A DNA stretch of 64,000 nucleotides from Planctomicrobium sp051465645 (GTDB lineage Bacteria; Planctomycetota; Planctomycetia; Planctomycetales; Planctomycetaceae). Below the pieces are notes generated by a model that searched no databases, had not been told where the DNA came from, and saw only the letters and a program-made list of their open reading frames with translations. Positions 33,737-43,030 of the stretch are shown piece after piece. Location: NCBI RefSeq assembly GCF_051465645.1, contig NZ_CP195790.1, positions 3,534,001-3,598,000 on the forward strand, given 5' to 3'. Numbering within the stretch: position 1 is the stretch's first letter; each line of letters opens with the position of its first letter. A program made the position numbers and the translations under genes.

Positions 33737-35623
33737 ATGAAACGATCAGCTTTCTGGCTTCCAGCCTGCCTTGCCTTGTGCGCGAGCACTCTCCCGGCAG
33801 TCGCCGCTGAACCAAACCAACTGACACAGAACGAAGAACTGGCGGGCTGGAAACTTCTGTTTGACGGGAAGACCACATCCGGCTGGCGGAACTACAAATC
33901 CGACAAAGTGAGCAATGGCTGGGTCGTTGAAGACGGTGCTCTCGTCCGCAAGGACAAAGGGGCTGGCGATATCGTCTCAGAAGAACAGTACGATGCCTTC
34001 GAACTGCTGCTCGACTACAAGATCAGCCCTGCTGGAAACAGCGGATTGATGTTCCACGTTCAGGAAACAGAACAACGTCCTTACCAGACCGGACCTGAAA
34101 TCCAGATTCAGGACAATGTCGAAGGAAAAGACGCTCAGAAAGCAGGCTGGCTGTATCAGCTCCACCAGCCAGCTAAAGATCGCGTCACCGGAGAAATTCT
34201 GGACGCAACCCGACCAACCGGGGAATGGAACCAACTCTACGTGCGCGTTGCTCCCGGGTCTGGCGAAGTCGCTGTGAACGGTGTTCGATACTACACCTTC
34301 AACAAGGGCAGCGCTGACTGGAACAAACGAGTTGCCAACAGCAAATTCAAAGACTGGGCAAACTTCGGCAAACCAGACACAGGTCACATCTGCCTGCAAG
34401 ACCACAACGATCTGGTCTCGTTCCGGAATATCAAAGTCCGCAAGCTGGCCCCAGGTGGCAAAGCTCCAGACATCTCGACCTCAGAACTTCCTCTGAAATC
34501 GACTCTGGCCTTCCCGAACCTGAAGCTCGATAAATGGTCACCGGAAACCGAGAACGGTGTCCCACGTGCTTTCCGCCCGATCGTTGTCACCGCTCCAAAG
34601 GACGGCAGCAACCGTCTGTTCGTTGCTGATCAGCACGGGCTCATCTGGTCATTCGACAACAAAGCTGACGTCAAAGAATCCAAGCTGGTTCTCGACATCT
34701 CTGATCGCGTTGCTTACAGCGACAAGCAGAATGAAGAGGGTTTCCTCGGACTGACCTTCCATCCGAAGTTCAAGGAAAACGGCTACATCTACGTTAACTA
34801 CACACCAAAGTCGACTCTGCAGACAAACGTCTCTCGCTTCCAGCTGTCAAAGACGGATCCAACCAAGTTTGATCCAGCCAGCGAGAAAATCATCTACACC
34901 ATCAAGCAGCCATTCTGGAACCACAATGGCGGAACCGTCATCTTTGGCCCGGATGGATTCCTGTACATTGCATTGGGTGACGGCGGAGCAGGAAACGATC
35001 CGTTCGATAACGCCCAGAACCTGAGCAGCCACTTTGGCAAGATCCTCCGCATCGACGTTGATCGCGAAGAGAACGGCAAGGCTTACGCAATCCCAGCTGA
35101 CAACCCATTCGTCGGCAAAGAAGGGGCTGCCCCAGAGATTTACGCCTATGGCTTCCGCAACGTCTGGCGGATGGCGTTCGATTCCAAGACCAATGTTCTG
35201 TGGGCGGCTGACGTCGGTCAGAACATCTGGGAAGAAATTGACCTCGTCGTCAAAGGCGGAAACTACGGCTGGTCACGTCGAGAAGGAACCCACCCATTCG
35301 GCAACAAAGTCGTCGACGAGTCCTCCTTCATCGATCCAATCTGGGAATACGATCACCAGGTCGGAAAGTCGATCACTGGCGGATTTGTCTACCGGGGCAA
35401 AGCACTTCCTGAACTCGAAGGCAAGTATGTCTATGCCGACTACGTGACAGGAAAAATCTGGGCTCTGAACTACGACGCCGCTGCCAAGAAGGTGATTTCC
35501 AACGAAGCGATTCCGGGACAGGCCATGCCAGTGCTTTCCTTCGGAGACGACGCTCAGGGCGAGATCTACTTCTGCATCGTTTCTCCAAACGGGCAGGGGA
35601 TCTATAAGTTCGAAAAGAAGTAG
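33737..35623 (+). CDS. DUF1080 / PQQ-type glucose-sorbosone dehydrogenase fusion, secreted
   Basis: A 628-residue protein. The signal peptide is MKRSAFWLPACLALCASTLPAVAA, with likely cleavage before EPNQL. The N-terminal DUF1080 (3-keto-disaccharide hydrolase-like concanavalin fold) spans about residues 25-210. It includes GWKLLFDGKTTSGWRNYKSD, YKISPAGNSGLMFHV and GPEIQIQDN. The C-terminal six-bladed GSDH-type propeller spans about 240-625, with RIVV/VADQHGLIW, EEGFLGLTFHPKF, FWNHNGGTVIFGPDGFLYI, GDGGAGNDP, YAYGFRNVWRMAFD and GGNYGWSRREG. Such fusions are common in planctomycete sugar catabolism. The ATG at 33737 gives the signal peptide. Periplasmic location is inferred. Confidence 0.92.
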   Translation: MKRSAFWLPACLALCASTLPAVAAEPNQLTQNEELAGWKLLFDGKTTSGWRNYKSDKVSNGWVVEDGALVRKDKGAGDIVSEEQYDAFELLLDYKISPAGNSGLMFHVQETEQRPYQTGPEIQIQDNVEGKDAQKAGWLYQLHQPAKDRVTGEILDATRPTGEWNQLYVRVAPGSGEVAVNGVRYYTFNKGSADWNKRVANSKFKDWANFGKPDTGHICLQDHNDLVSFRNIKVRKLAPGGKAPDISTSELPLKSTLAFPNLKLDKWSPETENGVPRAFRPIVVTAPKDGSNRLFVADQHGLIWSFDNKADVKESKLVLDISDRVAYSDKQNEEGFLGLTFHPKFKENGYIYVNYTPKSTLQTNVSRFQLSKTDPTKFDPASEKIIYTIKQPFWNHNGGTVIFGPDGFLYIALGDGGAGNDPFDNAQNLSSHFGKILRIDVDREENGKAYAIPADNPFVGKEGAAPEIYAYGFRNVWRMAFDSKTNVLWAADVGQNIWEEIDLVVKGGNYGWSRREGTHPFGNKVVDESSFIDPIWEYDHQVGKSITGGFVYRGKALPELEGKYVYADYVTGKIWALNYDAAAKKVISNEAIPGQAMPVLSFGDDAQGEIYFCIVSPNGQGIYKFEKK

Positions 35624-35716
35624 ACCTGACTCACCAGTCAGCGCAGCTTCGATTCAAATCGCAGTCTGATGCAGCGACCCTTTCCTGATGGAAACGCAAC
35701 TGCATCACAATTAAAC

Positions 35717-35749
35717 GAAGCCGGGGTCTGATATTCAGACCTCGGCTTC
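35717..35749 (+). terminator. Terminator of the DUF1080/dehydrogenase gene
   Basis: A 15-bp stem with one mismatch (GAAGCCGGGGTCTGA / TCAGACCTCGGCTTC) and a short TAT loop, followed by TTTGCTT. The T tract is short. Confidence 0.75.
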
Positions 35750-35906
35750 TTTGCTTCAGAAATTCACAAACTCGAAGTAGGTCTCAACTTGCCGAGCCCT
35801 GAATCTGAAATACGATGAATTCGAGTTTGGAGATCTTTTCGCCCCTCTCAAAAAGACGCATCGCTCGAAACGCAACGACGATACTGTACAAGGCAACGGA
35901 ACAAAC

Positions 35907-36758
35907 ATGGACTGGGCTATCCCGCTGCTAACGCTCACCGCAATGGAAATTGTGCTGGGCATCGACAACATTGTTTTCATCAGCATTCTTTGTGGGAAAC
36001 TCCCTGAAGCCCAGCGGGCGAAAGCACGCACCATCGGGCTCGGGCTGGCGATGGGGATGCGCATTCTCCTGCTGTTCTGCATCAGCTGGGTCCTGGGACT
36101 GACCGCTCCGATCTTCCAACTGACAGACCTTGGCGTCCCGGAAAGCTGGGTCCTTCCAGATGATGTCCCGGCGACTCCCGCGACTCCAGAGTCAACAACC
36201 GGTCATGGGCACGGGCATGTTCATGGTCCAGAAGAGATCAACAACATTTCAATCCGTGACCTGATTCTCCTCGTCGGTGGCCTGTTCCTGATCTGGAACA
36301 GCGTCATGGAAATCCATCACAAACTGGAAGGCGACGAACAAGAATCCCACGCCGAACCAAAGCGAGTCACATTCCAGTCTGTGCTGCTGCAAATCGCAAT
36401 CCTCGACATCATCTTCTCGCTCGATTCCGTGATCACAGCCGTCGGGATGGCGAAGGACATCTGGGTCATGGTCGTTGCAGTCATCCTGTCTATCGTGGTG
36501 ATGATGATCTTTGCAGGTTCCATTGAACGATTTGTCACCGCTCACCCGACAATCAAAATGCTTGCCTTGTCGTTCCTGATCCTGATTGGTGTTCTTCTTG
36601 TGGCAGAAGGGATCGGAACTCCGGTGAACAAAGGGTACATCTACTTCGCGATGGCCTTCTCACTGATAGTCGAGCTACTCAATCTGAAGATACGAAAAGG
36701 AAAGCCTCGCATCCCACTGAAGATGGCGACGTCCTCAACAAATCCATCACAGGATTAG
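35907..36758 (+). CDS. TerC family integral membrane protein
   Basis: A 283-residue TerC-family protein with about seven membrane segments. Seen: the two acidic TerC motifs AMEIVLGIDNIVFISIL near the N-terminus and AILDIIFSLDSVITAVGM in the second half. A His-rich loop (HGHGHVHG, about residues 99-106) lies between the halves and looks metal-binding. Relatives include tellurite-resistance TerC and manganese exporters of the Alx/MeeF type, so metal transport at the inner membrane is likely. No yybP-ykoY manganese riboswitch was recognised upstream. It is a single gene. Confidence 0.92.
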   Translation: MDWAIPLLTLTAMEIVLGIDNIVFISILCGKLPEAQRAKARTIGLGLAMGMRILLLFCISWVLGLTAPIFQLTDLGVPESWVLPDDVPATPATPESTTGHGHGHVHGPEEINNISIRDLILLVGGLFLIWNSVMEIHHKLEGDEQESHAEPKRVTFQSVLLQIAILDIIFSLDSVITAVGMAKDIWVMVVAVILSIVVMMIFAGSIERFVTAHPTIKMLALSFLILIGVLLVAEGIGTPVNKGYIYFAMAFSLIVELLNLKIRKGKPRIPLKMATSSTNPSQD

Positions 36759-36966
36759 CGAGACATACTCAGTAATGTGACAGCGGTGGCAGGCTTTCGA
36801 GAACGAGAGTCTGCTACCGCATCTCCCATTTCTGCACTCTGGAGTTGCGACACCGCGTCCGGATCGTTTTCAAGCGAATCTGGAAAGCTCAGCGTTTTCA
36901 GCCCGCGAGCTTCAGTCTCTCATCTTTCAAATCAGCTGCACGGACACACGCAAGACCTGAGCAGCC

Positions 36967-37344
36967 CTAAGAAAGCTGATGCAACTCGTCGCCACCCGTG
37001 TTGCTATTAGGGTCGCTATCACTGCCCCCCACTCTGGGAACTTCGATCCGACAACACCCGAGATTCAGATGATCGACGCCTGTCGATTCTGTCGACATCA
37101 GCAAGCCATCTTTGAGACGGTAAAAAACGTACCGACCCTGCTTTTTGCGTTCGAGTATTCCGGCGTTGTGAAGGACGCCCAGATGGTGGGAAACCAGCAC
37201 GATTTCCATCTGCAGCAGCTCTGCGATGTCCCCAACAGAACGCTGACCAGTACGCAGCAGATCGACAATCTTCAAACGCGTTGGATCACCCAGCGCCTTG
37301 AGCTTCTCGGCACAAAATTCAGATTGAAATCGATCTTCTGTCAC
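36967..37344 (-). CDS. ArsR family transcriptional regulator
   Basis: A 125-residue winged-helix repressor of the ArsR/SmtB type. Seen: AEKLKALGDPTRLKIVDLLRTGQRSVGDIAELLQMEIVLVSHHLGVLHNAGILERKKQGRYVFYRL. One Cys near the N-terminus (residue 11) and a Cys pair in the tail (NLGCCRIEVPR) could sense metal or thiol state; the classic ELCVCDL motif is absent. It is convergent to terC, so a link to metal export is possible but not shown. It is a single gene. Confidence 0.9.
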   Translation of the reverse strand: MTEDRFQSEFCAEKLKALGDPTRLKIVDLLRTGQRSVGDIAELLQMEIVLVSHHLGVLHNAGILERKKQGRYVFYRLKDGLLMSTESTGVDHLNLGCCRIEVPRVGGSDSDPNSNTGGDELHQLS

Positions 37345-37861
37345 AATGCATCCAGACTGCTAGAAAAGACACCAGTCATTCGTCGACCGACGCAGCTTCT
37401 TTTCTGATTCAGGAAATGCTGTTCACCGCAGCGCGGAAATCGTCAATCAGACAAGACAATGACTTCCGAAGGCTTATTCTTCAAGCGGTCACGTACACTC
37501 CACTTGACTGACCCACTCTCATAACCGCACGGCTTTCTCTGCCACAACGACCAAAAGAGAGAAGCCATCCTCAAGATGGTTCCGATTCGACAACTTCGGA
37601 TTGTATGTAACATTTCCGCTCCAGCCAACCAGCTCACGCCCCTCGAACATCAGGCCACATGCTTCCAACACGAATCAATGTTCTTCTCCCTGTTGCTGAA
37701 TTCAGGGTTGCGAGAAGCGTGAGTTTCAGCACAATCAGTAAACAACAAAAGTGAAGAGAGGACAGAGACTTCCATTCATCACTAACACATTAGTGGTTCG
37801 CGAACGGTCACTCTCTGCCTGTCTTGTCCTGCGAATGCGACTCGTCCAAGAGGCCTTCTTC
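37345..37861. other. Divergent intergenic region with two palindromes
   Basis: About 500 bp between the ArsR gene and the Tim44-like gene. Just upstream of the latter are an inverted repeat CACTAA-caca-TTAGTG (37780-37795) and a perfect 10-bp palindrome GTTCGCGAAC (37796-37805). These are candidate regulator sites. No gene is supported. Confidence 0.45.
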
Positions 37862-39829
37862 ATGCGATCCACGCACAACTTCTCTCGAAGCAGGTTTCTG
37901 ATCGTACTTGTCCTGCTGGCCACCGGGATCACCGTTTGCTCTCTTCCAACTGATGTTTTCGCTCGGGCAGGGGGAGGAGAAAGCTTCGGAGGAGGCGGAG
38001 GGAGTAGAAGCAGTGGAGGCGGATTCAGCGGCGGCGGGGGGAGCTTCGGCGGAGGATCGAGCAGCTATCGCTCCAGCGGCGGGGGAGGGGGCGGCAGGCC
38101 CATCGATGGATTCTTAATCATCATCCTCTCAGTTGTTGTTCTGGTTGTCGTCTCGTCCGCCATCAACGGCTTGAAGAAAACTCAAGTCCAAAGGACCGTT
38201 CGTCGAGGGAAGCAGCGTCAGACCGAACGCCTTCGAGCGACCTCGCTTGCTGCAATGCAAAAACGGGACCCGAGTTTCAACTACGAACTCTTTCGGAAAC
38301 GAGTAGAAACGGCATTCCTGAAAATCCAGCAGGCATGGAGTGATCAGGATCTCAAGTCAGTCCGGCCATTCATCAGCGACGGGATTTTTGAACGGTTTTC
38401 TCTTCAGATTAAAATGATGCAGGATGCTGATCTGCGCAACATCATGACGAATGTTCAGATTCGTACGTGCGAAGCAGTCGCACTCTATAACACTGTTCAA
38501 TTCGACACGATCCACCTACGAATTGCGGCATCCGCACTCGACTATAAAGTCAACCTGAAGACCGGAAAACGAATCCCAGACAGTGAGCACTCTGGTCCGT
38601 TTGTAGAATTCTGGTCGTTCCACCGCCGCCCCGGCGTCAAATCAATCGCTGCTCAAGGAGCAATCGAAGGCCAGTGCCCGCGCTGTGCGGCCCCATTGAA
38701 TATTGTCGATGTCGTCAAATGCTCCAGTTGCGGTGCGCAGGTCAATTCAGGTGAGTACGACTGGGTGTTGTCTGAAATCACTCAGGAATCCGAATTTCAG
38801 GTGCCCGGCAGCGAACAGGACTTACCTGGAATTGCGGCCCTACGTGCGAAAGATCCCGGCTTCAACATCCAGCACATCGAAGACAAAACCTCTGTCATGT
38901 TCTGGAGGTTGAGAGCCGCCGAATACTATGCTGATCCCCAATATGCAGCACCCGTGTTGATGCCACAACTCCGAAGCGAATTCACGGCTGGCCTCAAAGA
39001 GAAGAATCGCTACTGGAAGAATGCAGCCGTTGGTCAGGTCGAAGTCCTCGACGCAAACAACAACATGGAATCCACGGATTCGCAGGAGATGGACTCACTG
39101 CATGTGATGGTCCGCTGGTCAGGCATACTGATCAACCGCAACAACGGAAGAGAGAACGAACTGAAGGGGCAGGCAATCGTCTCTCAGTTGTACACGCTCG
39201 AAAGAAAGAAGGGGACTCTGACCAATCCTGCCGGGACGTTCAGTTCAGCAGGCTGCCCACAATGCGGCGCTCCACTGGAGATTGACGGATCAGGCAGTTG
39301 TAAATACTGCGGAACAGTCGTGACAGATGGCAGCTTCGACTGGGTCCTGAAGAGTGTCGATCGCTTCTCTGAAGATGCTGCTCAAAGACACTTTGAGAAT
39401 CTTCGAAAGCTGCGAGAAGAACATGCAGAATCCAATGTCGCTGTTCACTCAACAGACACTCCGCTCGCGCTGGCGATTCTCGCTCAGGCCGCACAGATTG
39501 ACGGCATTCTCAATGAACAGGAACGGATCGTGCTCCAGAAACTCGGGGCACATCGCGGCCTGTCAGAACAACAGGTAAACACCGTTCTCGAACAGGCGAA
39601 AGCATTCGACACAAAAGTTCCGCGCCCCGAGAATGCCGAGCAAGCCAGAGACTATGTCACGCAACTCGCCCACGTCTTTCTGGTTGACGGAATCCTCACT
39701 CCACCTGAGCAAAGGATGCTGGTTGACTACGCAATCGACAGTGGCCTCAGTCAGGCCGATGCCAAACTCATTATTCAGAAAGAACGAAAGCGTGTGCTGA
39801 CAGCGGCGCGAAATGCACTCCGAAACTAA
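37862..39829 (+). CDS. Tim44-like multidomain protein with zinc ribbons and TerB-like C-terminus
   Basis: A 655-residue protein. In order: a signal-like segment (FLIVLVLLATGITVCSLPTDVFA), a Gly/Ser-rich stretch (about residues 35-75), a membrane segment (GFLIIILSVVVLVVVSSAI), a Tim44-like domain (SFNYELFRKRVETAFLKIQQ onward), a first zinc ribbon (CPRC ... CSSC), a second Tim44-like region (MFWRLRAAEYYADPQYAAP), a second zinc ribbon (CPQC ... CKYC), and a helical TerB-like domain (AQAAQIDGILNEQERIVLQKLG, FLVDGILTPPEQRMLVDYA). The ATG at 37862 gives a proper N-terminus. It is probably membrane-bound with a large soluble part. The role is unknown; the paired modules suggest an internal duplication. 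Confidence 0.82.
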   Translation: MRSTHNFSRSRFLIVLVLLATGITVCSLPTDVFARAGGGESFGGGGGSRSSGGGFSGGGGSFGGGSSSYRSSGGGGGGRPIDGFLIIILSVVVLVVVSSAINGLKKTQVQRTVRRGKQRQTERLRATSLAAMQKRDPSFNYELFRKRVETAFLKIQQAWSDQDLKSVRPFISDGIFERFSLQIKMMQDADLRNIMTNVQIRTCEAVALYNTVQFDTIHLRIAASALDYKVNLKTGKRIPDSEHSGPFVEFWSFHRRPGVKSIAAQGAIEGQCPRCAAPLNIVDVVKCSSCGAQVNSGEYDWVLSEITQESEFQVPGSEQDLPGIAALRAKDPGFNIQHIEDKTSVMFWRLRAAEYYADPQYAAPVLMPQLRSEFTAGLKEKNRYWKNAAVGQVEVLDANNNMESTDSQEMDSLHVMVRWSGILINRNNGRENELKGQAIVSQLYTLERKKGTLTNPAGTFSSAGCPQCGAPLEIDGSGSCKYCGTVVTDGSFDWVLKSVDRFSEDAAQRHFENLRKLREEHAESNVAVHSTDTPLALAILAQAAQIDGILNEQERIVLQKLGAHRGLSEQQVNTVLEQAKAFDTKVPRPENAEQARDYVTQLAHVFLVDGILTPPEQRMLVDYAIDSGLSQADAKLIIQKERKRVLTAARNALRN

Positions 39830-39881
39830 CGGTGCGGCCCTGTTAAATCAGAAGAAGCTGATTGTGACCAACTCGCGTCCC

Positions 39882-40871
39882 TTATCGCAGTAAAGGGATC
39901 GTTTCCTCAGTGAAGTTGTCCGAGGTTTTCAAGCCACCAAATGGATCGGCCCCATCAGAAGACGGCGGATTCGATGCTGAATTTCCCGGGACAAGACGTG
40001 TACCTCCCGGAGCTGGAAAGGCATCGAGCGATTCTTTGCTTCCTTGAGGACCGGCCGGAGCAGAGCGCTTCACATCGAATTCCCACGGCTCGGGATCCGG
40101 CACCTTGCGAACCGCTGCAGGTTCATCAAGATCGGCCGGGAGCTGTCGGGGCGGAACAACGCCCGCTGGCTGACTGGCTCGTCGCGAAGGCGTGTTTCCG
40201 TTCATGGTGCCACCAGGTGTCACAGAGATGGAATGTGTCGCTTCAAATGTGCGGCCATCTATGGTTTCAATTTTGGCGAGCAACACCACTTGCGAACCAT
40301 TGGGCGGTCGCTGCCATTCCTCATCAATTTGAAATCCAGCCGACAAAAACCCGGAATGCCAGAGTTGGCGACTCTCATCCGGAGTATATGTCCACCGTCC
40401 AAGTGAACGGTCACCACTTGGACGCGAAGGATCGATGGCTTCGAGTTCCAGTCGTCCAGAGATTTTAACAGTGCTTCCCTGAGCATCGTAAGGGCTGATG
40501 AGTGCAAAGAAACGCTCATCACCGGCGACATCATCCTGATCCTGCCCCGCTGTGAAGTAGGAATTGAAAGCGAATTCTTCGACCTTCGCGATATTGCCGC
40601 TGACTTCCTCCATCGCAACGGAAACGTTCAGCGCAGAGGCATTCGTGCGAAGCAGATCGAGCTCACGCTGAGAGACGCGGAGGTCACTTTCCAGCCGGGA
40701 AACCTTGGACTCGTAGTTTCTCAGGGCCGATTCCTGTGTCCGTAGCTGCGCCTCCAGCAGATCGACATTCCCTCGCGTGACGCACGAAGACAGTGTCGAC
40801 AACAATGCCAGACCGGCGAAGACTTTCGCTACGCCGGCTTCGAACTTCCATGCTCGAAGTGCAGTCATCAT
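39882..40871 (-). CDS. Coiled-coil lipoprotein, hypothetical
   Basis: A protein of about 329 residues. A lipobox (LLSTLSSC) ends the signal peptide, predicting lipid attachment. A heptad-rich helix of about 65 residues follows (LLEAQLRTQESALRNYESKVSRLESDLRVSQRELDLLRTN). A beta-rich domain comes next (VEEFAFNSYFTAGQDQDD to about residue 220), and the C-terminal 100 residues are Pro/Ser-rich and probably disordered. No enzyme motif is seen. It resembles planctomycete envelope lipoproteins but is not assigned to a family. It is a single gene. Confidence 0.75.
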   Translation of the reverse strand: MMTALRAWKFEAGVAKVFAGLALLSTLSSCVTRGNVDLLEAQLRTQESALRNYESKVSRLESDLRVSQRELDLLRTNASALNVSVAMEEVSGNIAKVEEFAFNSYFTAGQDQDDVAGDERFFALISPYDAQGSTVKISGRLELEAIDPSRPSGDRSLGRWTYTPDESRQLWHSGFLSAGFQIDEEWQRPPNGSQVVLLAKIETIDGRTFEATHSISVTPGGTMNGNTPSRRASQPAGVVPPRQLPADLDEPAAVRKVPDPEPWEFDVKRSAPAGPQGSKESLDAFPAPGGTRLVPGNSASNPPSSDGADPFGGLKTSDNFTEETIPLLR

Positions 40872-41028
40872 GACGAACAAAATTCAGAAAAGTATTGCGG
40901 ACCAATCACGTGAGGCCCGAATCAGGAGCATCGTTGCGACAGAAACCATCCCGTCACAATTCCCTGACACAACGTCTCCAAGTCATTAGGCCACAACTCA
41001 AAGCTGAGGCACATTGACTCTGGAAACC

Positions 41029-41066
41029 CTTTGAATCCTGACCATCAATCTGATCAGGATTCAAAG
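41029..41066 (-). other. Large perfect hairpin downstream of the clpP pair
   Basis: A perfect 13-bp inverted repeat (CTTTGAATCCTGA / TCAGGATTCAAAG) with a 12-nt loop, about 100 nt after the clpP stop codon. Neither strand has a good T tract, so it may be an mRNA-stabilising or processing hairpin rather than a classical terminator. Confidence 0.6.
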
Positions 41067-41162
41067 CCACATCTTCAAAAACAACGATTTGAGTGCATGC
41101 AAAGCAAGCCCGGTTTGGATGGCCAGTGTCAGCCTGATCCCAAACCCTCAAAAAACAGTTTA

Positions 41163-41765
41163 TTAGTCTTCTTTGCCATGCGGCAGGCGTTCCAGAACTC
41201 GGTCTACGAGCCCGTACGAAACAGCTTCTTCTGCGGACATGAAGTTATCGCGATCTGTATCTCGCTCGATCGCATCCAAAGTCTGACCGGTATGCTTCAG
41301 GAGCATCTCGTTCAGCTTTCGCTTCATCTTGATCACTTCCTTGGCATGAATTTCCAGGTCCGTTGCGGTCCCTTCCATTCCGGCCAATGGCTGGTGAATC
41401 ATGATCCGGCTGTTTGGAAGAGCATATCGCTTCCCAGGTGCGCCGGCGGTCAACAGCATCGCTCCCATACTGGCTGCCTGTCCCATGCAATAGGTGGCAA
41501 CATCGCAGGAGATGTACTGCATTGTGTCGTATATCGCCAGACCAGCTGTGACAGAGCCACCTGGCGAATTGATGTACATATGGATGTCTGATTTTGGATC
41601 TTCAAACTGCAAGTACAGCAGCTGAGCAACCAACAGGTTCGCCATCTGATCGTTGACCTGAGTCCCCAAAAAGATGATTCGATCTTTCAACAGACGACTG
41701 TAGATGTCCATCGCGCGTTCTTCGCGACCGGACTTTTCAACGACAAATGGAACAAGCGTAGACAT
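41163..41765 (-). CDS. clpP: ATP-dependent Clp protease proteolytic subunit ClpP (copy 1)
   Basis: A 200-residue serine peptidase that forms the tetradecameric chamber of ClpXP/ClpAP. Seen: the N-terminal DIYSRLLKDRIIFLGTQVND, INSPGGSVTAGLAIYDTMQ, the catalytic Ser in CMGQAASMGAMLLTAG, the catalytic His in SRIMIHQPLAG, and the Asp in ERDTDRDNFMSAEEA. All triad residues are intact. It lies 59 bp downstream of a second clpP gene on the same strand; the two may be cotranscribed and form a mixed complex. No clpX or tig is adjacent. Confidence 0.96.
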   Translation of the reverse strand: MSTLVPFVVEKSGREERAMDIYSRLLKDRIIFLGTQVNDQMANLLVAQLLYLQFEDPKSDIHMYINSPGGSVTAGLAIYDTMQYISCDVATYCMGQAASMGAMLLTAGAPGKRYALPNSRIMIHQPLAGMEGTATDLEIHAKEVIKMKRKLNEMLLKHTGQTLDAIERDTDRDNFMSAEEAVSYGLVDRVLERLPHGKED

Positions 41766-41824
41766 GATGACTTCTCGTTTATTGTGTTCGCGGGGGAAAG
41801 CTGACGGCGAAAGAAAAGCAGCTG

Positions 41825-42478
41825 TTAACGTTTTTCAGCTGCCTGCGTTGCTTCAGCGGCAACCGCAGCTCCCTTTTTCTTGGGAGTCACAATCTCATCA
41901 ATCAGACCATATTCTTTCGCCTGAATTGGCGACAGATAACGGTCACGTTCGGTATCCCGAGCAATCACTTCTTCTGGCTGACCGGTGTGCGCGGCGAGAA
42001 TCCGGTTCAACACCGCTCGCGTTTCCAGAATCTCGTTCGCCTGAATTTCGATGTCGGAAACCTGACCGCCAACCTGACCATACGGCTGATGGATCATCAT
42101 CTTCGCGTGTGGAAGAATGAAGCGTTTCCCATGCGCACCCCCGGCAATGAGAATCGCGCCGCCGCTGGCCGCAAGACCGACGCAATAAGTCGCGACAGGG
42201 CATTCGAGGAATTGCATCGTGTCGTAAATTGCCAGCGTCGCGGTGACAGAACCGCCCGGAGAGTTCACGTACAGGTGAATGTCCTGGTGTCGGTTTTCTG
42301 ACTGCAAATACAGCAGTTTCATCACAATCAAGTTCGCATTGCCATCGTGAATCGGGCCATCCAGAAAGATGATCCGATTGTCGAGCAACAGGTCTCCTAC
42401 ACCCATCTGCCGAGTACGCTGATAATCAGCGTTCTGCGGATCAACCGGGGAGTGACGTCGAATGTTCATTTCAAACAT
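41825..42478 (-). CDS. ATP-dependent Clp protease proteolytic subunit ClpP (copy 2)
   Basis: A 217-residue ClpP paralogue. It has LLLDNRIIFLDGPIHDGNAN, YVNSPGGSVTATLAIYDTMQ, catalytic Ser in CVGLAASGGAILIAGG, His in KMMIHQPYGQVGG, and Asp in ARDTERDRYLSPIQAKEYG. The triad is complete. It differs from the neighbour by an extended N-terminus and an Ala/Lys-rich C-terminal tail (KKKGAAVAAEATQAAEKR). The ATG at 42478 has GAAGG about 10 nt upstream; an upstream in-frame start at 42535 is less likely. It is probably the first gene of a clpP-clpP operon. Confidence 0.94.
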   Translation of the reverse strand: MFEMNIRRHSPVDPQNADYQRTRQMGVGDLLLDNRIIFLDGPIHDGNANLIVMKLLYLQSENRHQDIHLYVNSPGGSVTATLAIYDTMQFLECPVATYCVGLAASGGAILIAGGAHGKRFILPHAKMMIHQPYGQVGGQVSDIEIQANEILETRAVLNRILAAHTGQPEEVIARDTERDRYLSPIQAKEYGLIDEIVTPKKKGAAVAAEATQAAEKR

Positions 42479-43030
42479 GTCCGATGGCCTTCTTTCGGTG
42501 CTGAGAGTCGATTGGGAATTGTTCGCGATTTTCAATTTCAGGTCAATGGGACCTCAACTCTGCGCTTTCTGGATCAAAGCAGCCAGAAATGACATACGGA
42601 AGCGAAATTTCATATGCCAGAGACCAACCCTGCCATCGCGAAGTTCAGTTGTTTTCCGCTCTGAGCCAGCCCTGATCGATTTACCACAAACGCAAGCTTC
42701 CAACTTCCACAAAACGGGGAACGAGACTGCCAGTCACGGTTGTTTGTTTCCATAGACAGCATTCTTCCACCCTCGGTTCCATTCGTTGGCTCAGAACAAA
42801 TCGGAATCCACGTTCTCTGATCGCGAAGGCACCTTCAACAAATTGTTGCACGCATTTCCAAACTGCATATCCCCCACAACCACAAAATTCACCCCAAGAA
42901 AGTCGATCAAATTGTTTTTTAATCGAGAATTTTCACTGGAAACCACCCACACAGGATGATCTTTTATTGACTTATTCATTTCCCTATAGATCTTTGTGCC
43001 GTTGCGAGTGCCTCGACGGAGGACGTGGTC
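42479..43030. other. Divergent promoter region
   Basis: About 550 bp between the clpP pair and the DUF1559 gene. A short frame on the minus strand (42791-43057) overlaps the DUF1559 start and is not supported. No clear hairpins are seen. Confidence 0.4.

Noticed and set aside
35760..35906. Possible yybP-ykoY manganese riboswitch before terC
   Set aside because: terC homologues often carry one, but I could not find the conserved core or a paired structure in this 147-bp leader.
37970..38100. GGAGGCGG-rich tandem-like stretch as a possible DNA repeat array
   Set aside because: It encodes the Gly/Ser-rich segment of the Tim44-like protein in frame; there are no spacers or regular units as in CRISPR.
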